Part shown: one piece after another, positions 57,229 to 64,000 of the stretch
Numbering within the stretch: the first letter of the stretch is position 1
Layout: each line of letters begins with the position of its first letter
Source: Platerodrilus igneus
Taxonomy: Eukaryota; Arthropoda; Insecta; Coleoptera; Lycidae
DNA: 64,000 nucleotides
Assembly: GCA_036346225.1 (NCBI GenBank)
Contig: JARFIW010001670.1
Span: 6,138,001-6,202,000 of the forward strand
Reading direction: 5' to 3'
Notes under the pieces: generated by a model
Told to the model about the DNA's origin: nothing
The model's input: the letters and a program-made list of their open reading frames with translations, nothing else
Database searches by the model: none
Position numbers and translations under genes: made by a program

Positions 57229-58045
57229 CGTATATATGATAACTAAGACTTGAAATTAAATTAAAATATTCAAATGAATTACTAAAATGATTAATATTTA
57301 CGTGCTAATGTAACTCTAATATTTCACAGCTTTGATTCTTTTTCTCAAATAGTGAAGTAATGTCGTTACTCCAGGTTTAACGAAAGTTAAAGCTACAAAG
57401 ATAAGGATTAATGACAAGGTACTAGTTTGAAGATACAATAGCAGCATTTCATGGAACACTCTCACTTTCTTATACGCTTCTTCGTTCGTTTTGATGCATT
57501 AAACTCGGTTTAAAAATGATCTATATTTTCAATCTTTCTTGATATAGCAGCAAAGGCGTGAAAACTATGTATGCAATCACGGCAACTATACTGTAACTAT
57601 AACAACTTCAGATGTATAATATTGAACTATTATTTACTGTTTATTTGACATTCGGTTCGAAGCTGAACAGTTATGTTGCTGATTAGATAGCTCAGAAGAA
57701 TGTACTGTAATTATTTCTTTTATTGGAGTAGAATTCAATGACTTTTAATACAAAACTACATTTATTAGTGAACTGATAAACATTGACAAATTTCTACTGT
57801 CTATATAAGAATTGTCATCTACACTTGTCTACTTGATATATAAACAAGTTGAAAATGCAAGGCATTGTCGCAACGAACTTCCAAATGTAGACTTACTTTA
57901 AAACAATTTAAAGAAATTAAAATTATTATGTTGTAATAATTATAAGTATTCAGATAAAATACAAAAATTTATAAACAACAAAAGAGACATTTTAATATAT
58001 TTTATTTTATTGAATAAATATTTTAAAAGCTATATATGTGTTTGT

Positions 58046-58092
58046 GTATGTATGTATGTATGTATGTATGTATGTGTTTGTGTGTGTGTGTG
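58046..58092. repeat. (GTAT)n-(GT)n microsatellite
   Basis: About seven TATG units followed by GTGTTTGTGTGTGTGTGTG. Confidence 0.95.
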
Positions 58093-58103
58093 TAAATAAG
58101 GGG

Positions 58104-58460
58104 GCATCATATTTCGATTCAGTTTTTTCAGAGGATTCTAAATATGTATCGCACATTAATTTTGGACCTATTTGAAATTTTGATAAAAATTAATTCCCCG
58201 GGGGGTCGGGTATCCGTGGTCAGATTTTGTGGGGGGGTACCATATTTCGACTCAGCTATGTTAGGGGAGTCCAAATATGTATCGCACATTAATTTTGGAC
58301 CTATGTGAAATTTTAATTTTCCCGACGGAATATCGCGGGGGCACGGCGTCCCCGTGGCCCGATTTCAACTGACATCAAAACTTAAGCTCAGGACACCGAG
58401 CTGAATCGATTGATGTATCACACATTGATGTCCGAAAATTAGAAAGGCCTCGGACGGACA
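58104..58460 (+). repeat. Two and a half 133-bp tandem units
   Basis: ATATGTATCGCACATTAATT occurs at about 58142 and 58275 (offset 133), and a diverged TGATGTATCACACATTGATG follows near 58411. Each unit also has GGGG(C/T)A(C/T)CATATTTCGA. GGACGGACAGACGGACGAC closes the array at about 58452. Probably the end of an interspersed repeat. Confidence 0.8.
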
Positions 58461-59941
58461 GACGGACGACATATCGATTTCATAAACGAACGAAGTTCGT
58501 TGAAAATAACTGTAAATACAAATTGTAATATGCATTCTAAACAGTATGCATTTTGTGAAAATTTTATTAAAATCCATCAAAAACTTCTGTGAGTTGCGTT
58601 TTTTTATGAAAGTCTGTTTATTTTAGGATTTCAGCGAATGTCTTGTTCTAGAGATCTTTCTATGTATATTAGGGGTTTACAGCATTTCGAGGATTAAGCT
58701 TGTATTTCGCAAATATCCGTGAAATAAGTTTTTCTGATGAAGGAATTCTGTAAATATAGTAACTAGATCATTTCTAACTCTGGTATATATTTTTTAAATA
58801 CTCGCTATTCCCAAAATTCTAAAGATACATTTCTTATAAAAAATTTGCCACCAATCTCGAATATAACAATCGAGAAAACAAAGTAATGCTACACAAACTG
58901 CGTTATAAAATAGTTAGCTCATCAGTAAGCTTGTAAAACAGGGAGACCATGACAATTAGCATTTTATGGTATCACAGCGCCACGCTTTAATGGAAATATC
59001 TACTAACGCCTGAATCTCGGCGGCTCGACTCACAAAACATTAAATTGGCCCCTCGTAAAACCACAAGGTTTTAGGGATTTTAATTATGTGTTGACTAGAC
59101 GTAAAATAGGTTCGTTACTTATTTGCGGCGTGCCGACGTTTCCGTTTCAAATTGCTAACCTAAGTTACTCCGTAATGAGTATCCGTGTCGATTTAAAATA
59201 AATTACCGCACATATTTCCCTCTGGGTTTAAACACAATTACAGGTTCGCACAAAAAAGATCTATTGATCTAACTTTCGGTAACAATCTGTGTTTCAAACA
59301 GTTTGAGTTTATTTCAAGCATAGAAAGACAATATAGTCCCGGGAGGGCCCTTGTAGATGATTGCGGTGCGGGCTCTACACAACTTTATACCAACATGGAC
59401 GAAAGAAATTGTTGTTTGAAAGAAAAACGGATAGTTTCCCCAGAGTTTGGAGGTTTATAGTCACCTGTGATTGGGTCATTGAGATTGAGCCATTTCTCTT
59501 TAGTGTAACAATATTGTCCGTATATTCATCAGCAATAAATTATTGTATTCAAAGAAATCAATTGATATAATAGCACTCACAGCTAAAGCTACTCACTTCA
59601 TTAATGATTGGCTACAGCTTTAAATAAACTTTTCAACATAATAGATACTTTTGATAGCGATTTCGAAATTAGCATTTTGCTAAATCCGTAGTAACGGTAA
59701 GTAACCAAAAAATATCTAGATTCTATGTTACATATTATAAACATATTATTTTAAAAAGAATATTTTTCTAAAACACTTAAAAAGCAAACACTAAACCGTT
59801 GTCACAATCCACGCGTGTTCTTATATAAAATAGATGTTTTTACGCAGAAATAAGATATATATTATTGCGAGGCTTGCCTGGTACTAACTCACTTACACAC
59901 CTGTTAGGTCAACATAAATTCTCTGATAACTTCCACTACTG

Positions 59942-60760
59942 AAAATATGCCACGGCTGCTCTGCTGCTATCTGAAAAATACTGGGACGTTGAGACCAAAA
60001 CAAGCGCAAACGAACAGCTAACTATATTTCCGCGGTTCTGTAATAAAAAAGCAAATTGGGAGCGGTTTAAACAAAAATTTGGCAAGAGTATCCCTGCGCT
60101 CGAAAACGAGTTATTTAACAGCCGAGAGGCAAACGAAATAGAAACACTCGCGGAAAATTTAAACGACGCGGTAGTAGACGCGTCGTCGTACTCCATGCCG
60201 CGAAAGAAAACATTTAAAGAGGGCGTACCCTGGTGGACCCGGGAACTAACCACCAAGCTGGCAGAAACGTGTAACCTAAGGCGCCGCTATCAACGCGCAT
60301 CGGGAGAAATAAGAGAACAACGTAGAATAGAATACAATCAAAGTTACCGCAAATATAAGATATTAATAGAAGAAACGCGGACAAATAAATTCAAAGAAAT
60401 CTGCACGCGAAACTCAGAGAAAGAACCTTGGGGAACCGCATACCGCGTAATAAGAGGTAAACAACAGAAAATCGCGCTGGGTAACATAAGAAAGACAAAT
60501 GGCGAATAAACGGAAGGTTTTAAAACCGCGGCGGAATATTTATTAGAGAAATTCTTCCCTTCGGATAATCCTGAGGAGGATGAGGGGTCGCACGATTTAG
60601 TACTTCGGGAAGATACAGAGGCGGAAGGAACAGGTGCCGATAAGGCTATTCTAGTTCACGAGGTCGTCAGGGCTTTTAGGAGAATGAACCCTAAGAAGGC
60701 ACCAGGGCACGACGGAATCACTTCAGACGCAGCTCTGGAGGCGTGCCTATCAACGCATTA
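59942..60760 (+). pseudogene. I/R1-type ORF2, region between endonuclease and RT palm
   Basis: Open from 59942 to a TAA at 60507. It contains WDVETKTSANEQLTIFPRFC, the PWWTRELTTKLAETCNLRRRY stretch (typical V-P-W-W-T/N-x-x-L linker of R1/I elements) and WGTAYRVIRGKQ. After the stop the same frame continues with AAEYLLEKFFPSDNP and FRRMNPKKAPGHDGITSD (RT motif 0/1). It is cut by a deletion near 60755, where motifs 1-2 are lost. Confidence 0.85.
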
Positions 60761-60764
60761 GAGT

Positions 60765-61667
60765 TCGTTGTCGGGGAAATTAATCGGGCAAATGATGCAA
60801 AGGAGTATTGTGTCGTTGTTGCTTTGGACATTTCAGGAGCATTTGATGCTGCCTGGTGACCATTGACTGTTTGCGAGTTAGAAAATAGGGGTTGTCCGCG
60901 AAACTTGATGTCTTTGGTCAAGAGTTATTTCTCGGGGCGATTGGCACAGGTTGAAATTCCGGGGGAAGTTTTTCGCGGAGGTAGAAAGGGGATGCCCGCA
61001 GGGGTCATGCTCTGGTTCCACATTTTGGAAGTTGTTGTATGAGAGCATCTTTAAGGTCAAGTTGCCCACAGGATGCTCAATCGTTGGGTTTGCGGATGAT
61101 ACGCTTTTAATTGTCAGATCGCGATTGTTAATGGAAAAGCGCACAAAACCGAACGAGGCGCTTAATAAACTACACGAATGGTCGCAGGCGGTAAAATTAA
61201 AATTTAACACCGCGAAGTCAGAGGCGTTTTATTTCGAAAAGAAACCGGGACAGCGACCCCCTAGACTAGAGCTGGGAGGGGAGAAAATACCGTTTAAGAA
61301 AGCAATTACATATCTCGGGGTAAAGATTGACAATAAGTTAAATTGGAAAGCTCACGTGCAGTACATTAAAAGCAAAGGCAGCGAAATATCAAACAAAATG
61401 ATGACCGCGGCGAAAATCAACTGGGGTTTCAGGGGCGAATCGCCGAGGGTGATTTATGCCAGAGCAATTGAGCCGGCAATGCTGTACGCAGCTTCTGTAT
61501 GGGCGGAAGATTGTAAAGTCCGGGAGATGCGTCAATTGACGAGAGTACAACGCATAACCACGGTGAAAGCGGCCAGGGCGTACAGGACCACCTCCACGGA
61601 GGCGGTCCTGGTGATCAGTAGGACTGTTCCTATCGAAAATGCCATTAGGGAGATTAGAGATAGGTAA
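60765..61667 (+). pseudogene. I/R1-type reverse transcriptase, palm and thumb
   Basis: EFVVGEINRANDAKEYCVVV and ALDISGAFDAAW (motif A, about 60815-60860) are followed by a TGA. After a frame change near 60950, VERGCPQGSCSGSTFW (motif B, GCPQGS) and IVGFADDTLLIV (motif C, FADD, about 61085-61120) lie in the 238-codon open frame 60951-61667. Its remainder, KLHEWSQAVKLKFNTAKSEA, ITYLGVKIDNKLNWKAHV and RIEPAMLYAASVWAE-like (ARAIEPAMLYAASVWAE), is classical for jockey/I/R1 thumbs. Catalytic residues are intact. Confidence 0.87.
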
Positions 61668-62635
61668 TTGATAAATATAGGGAAATGGCGCGAAATTATC
61701 GAAGATAATCATCTTGGTAATAGAGAAGTAAAGAGAAAGATCGTTGTATCGGAGTTGGGGCACCCGGCCAATATTAGAGGAATTGAGTTTGTCGAGGCCG
61801 TGGGGACGCGAGGGTTATCAGAATTTATACAGAAGGTTCACGTATGGATGACGGGCAAGCAGGCGCGACGTTTGTTGTGTTTAAGCAGGAAAGGCAGGTG
61901 TTTCGGTATCAAACCAAACTCGCAAACTGGAGCACTATCTTCCAGTGCGAATTGGTAGCCACACGAGAGGCAATCAATTACGTCATAAACCACACGAGCA
62001 GAGATGAATATTATATAATCAGCGACAGCAAATCAGCGCTGACGGCTTTGACAAACGTGAACACCTTAACAAACCTCCAGGCGGACGTCTGAAGGATAGC
62101 GCATACGGCGCTCGAGTTTCGACGTTTAAAGTTCTATTGGGCTAGGTCGCACGATGGTAAACGTAGGGAACGATAGGGCTGATGAATTAGCTAAAGAGGC
62201 CGCGACGGGCAACTTTCGGATTTTCGGATATCAAATTCGTTTATACCGAGGTCTCTAATTAAAAGAAAGCTGCGCGAAAAGTCAATCAGACAATGAGAAG
62301 AGAGGTGGAATAACGCTGCCACGGGCTGGTTGACCCACAAATTCATACCGAGCTTAGAAGCTAGAGGTAATATCGAGGTAAAACTCGATCATAAAATGGT
62401 GCAACTAATAACAGGACCCGGCGCCCTAAAAGCGTATTCACAAAGATTTGGTTTAACCGACAACGACCGCTGCGAATGCGGTGAGGGCGCTGAAAGCGCT
62501 GAGCACGTGCTCTTCGACTGCCCGCTTGAAGCGGCAAATCGAGGGTTAGCTGATAGCAATTTAGCTATCCTAGGTCTAGCATGGCCAAAAAGCCCAGAGG
62601 AAGTTGGGAAAGTGGCTAACCAGAAGGCGTTCTAG
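61668..62635 (+). pseudogene. I/R1-type RNase H domain and C-terminal knuckle
   Basis: The open piece 61844-62092 has DGQAGATFVVFKQERQVF, FQCELVATREAINYVI and EYYIISDSKSALTALT; the E and D of E-L-x-A and S-D-S are the RNase H active-site residues. The domain end (HDGKRR...GNDRADELAKEAAT in broken frames, about 62150-62210) is recognisable. The piece 62330-62635 carries RCECGEGAESAEHVLFDCP, the C-x-C-x8-H-x4-C knuckle. The absence of a start and several shifts make it non-functional. Confidence 0.83.
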
Positions 62636-62700
62636 ACAACTTTTTAAGAGTTCGCGGGAAGGGTCGCGAGATTAGACGGCGATAACCGCGCGTAAAACGA

Positions 62701-64000
62701 AAGGGGGGGTGCGGGAGGATTAGAAATTTTAGATTTTGACCTGGCGTTAAGTGATATGAGTTTGGTAACCAAAACCTGTATTTAAATAATTAAAAAAAAA
62801 GTAAAACAAAATAATAAAACAATAACAAAAACAATTATCATAATATTTATAAAAGTCCATATGCACGACAACCCCCGCACCACTAATACAATCACTATAA
62901 CGTCTATATAACCTTATACGCGCGGAAATCGGGAATAAATAAAAAGTTTAAAACTTAATCCGGGCAAATAAATAAATAAGAACATATAAATCAAAAACCT
63001 CATTAAATTAAATCAGTGAAATAAAGAAAGAAATACAATAATAAATAAAATAGAGTGAAACCGCGCATCCCTCTAGCACTTAAAAGTGAAGTGATAGTGA
63101 CTGATAGTGATTATGACGACTCCCCCCCACCCCCACCCCACGATTAGTGTATACCCACCAGAACTTTAGCAGTGCATCCATTTACCCCTAGCAGTAAGTT
63201 TAAAGATATGCAGACGACCAGATCTTCGGATGCTGGAGAAATATATTAACGAGGTAAGAACAAAATTGTGGCAGTTGTGCTCGCATAAGCATTGATTGAT
63301 GATAATTAGTAGATTTGAAATAATTTAACGAGCACGTTTTGTGCGTAATGGCGCTAGCCGGTATAATGCTTATGCGAGTTCACCCGATAATATAGGTTAT
63401 GCTTTCTGCAATTTTATGCACTGCTCAACGCTTAATGCTTATATATGTTTATTTATATATTTACATAAATATTTATATTTATATTTTTACCTGCTTTTAT
63501 TGTTTGTGGCTTGATATTATTTGTTTGACGTTCTGCCGTCATTTTTGGTGGCAGCTTATATATAGGAAGGAAGATTGTTTGAGAAGATTGTAATTACAAT
63601 ATAAATAAGTTAGGGAATGATAGGGAAAGCTAGGGACGGACTTAGGCTAACAAATTACTTAGACCAGGGAAGACAAATTTGTAAATTTATAGAGCAGGTA
63701 AAATAGCTGAATTCACTTTTAATATATTTGGCGTATTCTTAGAAAATTTGAATCCATTTTAAATTAGCTAGCTAGATTTGGATAGTTTTAAGTCGACCCT
63801 TCAGGTCGCACCGGTAAGCAGAGCTGGCAGCTGCTATCCGGCATTACGGATCCCTCCTCATTCATTTTGTTTGTGTCTTGTTGATCGTGCACACTCCAAA
63901 TCAACGCTAGGGATACCATCAATGAAACCCTATTTTTAGTTTTTGTTTCAGTTGTTAGATTTTTATTTAGGATGTGTTAATTTTGAAGTTAGAATAATTA
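62701..64000. other. 3' flank of the LINE and intergenic DNA
   Basis: From 62770 to about 63060 A-rich sequence with many AATAAA-like words may be the LINE's 3'UTR. A C-run (CCCCCCCACCCCCACCCC, 63122-63140) and an inverted repeat (63280-63378) follow. No gene recognised. Confidence 0.5.
63280..63378. repeat. 14-bp perfect inverted repeat, 71-bp loop
   Basis: CTCGCATAAGCATT (63280-63293) and AATGCTTATGCGAG (63365-63378) are exact reverse complements. The 99-bp span could be a very small inverted-repeat element. Confidence 0.85.

Larger units (their letters stand above)
57240..59930. other. Intergenic with microsatellite and a 133-bp tandem repeat
   Basis: No gene recognised. Contains (TATG)n/(TG)n at 58046-58092 and the GC-richer tandem array at 58104-58460. 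ORFs here are short and unrecognised. Confidence 0.5.
59942..62700 (+). mobile_element. I/R1-type non-LTR retrotransposon with RNase H (5'-truncated)
   Basis: A GC-richer block than its surroundings. Order: region before RT (59942-60509), RT N-terminal motif (60650-60760), a deletion, RT motif A to thumb (60810-61667), RNase H (61800-62200, frame-broken) and C-terminal Cys/His knuckle (62460-62530). The endonuclease ORF part is missing. A-rich untranslated sequence follows from 62770. RNase H plus the CxCx...HxxxxC knuckle fits the I/R1/LOA group; RTE elements above lack both. Confidence 0.85.

Noticed and set aside
57240..57960. 5' LTR and primer-binding site of the BEL/Pao element
   Set aside because: No direct repeat partner and no convincing tRNA-complementary stretch was seen beside the gag start.
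1..64000. tRNA genes, rRNA genes and CRISPR arrays
   Set aside because: No complete tRNA-like fold with both promoter boxes apart from the SINE heads, no rRNA-like conserved blocks and no regularly spaced short repeats with unique spacers were seen.

Overview
This is eukaryotic DNA: AT-rich, with no operons, dense in transposons, and showing splice-site-like signals. The mix of elements (RTE-type non-LTR retrotransposons, BEL/Pao, Penelope-like elements, mariner, a pogo-type remnant, tRNA-derived SINEs and an RNase H-bearing I/R1-type LINE) points to an arthropod, most likely an insect. That is inference; no host gene in the window confirms it. I found no complete host protein-coding gene, no tRNA or rRNA gene and no CRISPR array. 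Almost every recognisable coding stretch belongs to a decayed mobile element.

Layout. 1-1.5 kb: the 5' part of a minus-strand RTE-like element whose 5'UTR/endonuclease start is triplicated in 332-bp units. 4.0-10.6 kb: a repeat family that ends in a 4.07-kb inverted-repeat element (arms 0.84 and 1.51 kb). Its core holds a C-terminal fragment of a Polinton/adintovirus-type family B DNA polymerase. SINEs of one family lie at 6 kb and 21.7 kb. 13.2-16.1 kb: RTE-like copy A. 16.8-18.3 kb: two possible solo LTRs. 20.6 kb: an isolated C-terminal zinc finger of a pogo-type transposase. 23.8-26.9 kb: a second RTE lineage (copy B). 27.6-35.2 kb: a nest of RTE copies C and D in opposite orientations with a mariner between them. 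Copy D is itself split by a 1.39-kb LTR-like element that encodes a small predicted myristoylated membrane protein.

37.0-38.1 kb has the best hints of a host transcript (exons with good splice signals). 38.2-49.15 kb: a cluster of five complete or partial Penelope-like units (two in tandem plus a partial on minus, a partial plus a full unit on plus), bounded on both sides by (TA)n. 49.5-52.1 kb: a mariner cut in two by a 1.63-kb element with CACTGAG termini. 54.9-57.2 kb: a truncated BEL/Pao element. 59.9-62.7 kb: a GC-richer I/R1-type LINE with RNase H.

The points most worth follow-up are the inverted-repeat element with its polymerase remnant, the Penelope cluster, the CACTGAG element nested in mariner, the LTR-bounded small membrane-protein element, and the shared composite 3' junction at two RTE loci. 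Nothing was computed beyond reading the sequence; family names rest on recognised motifs.
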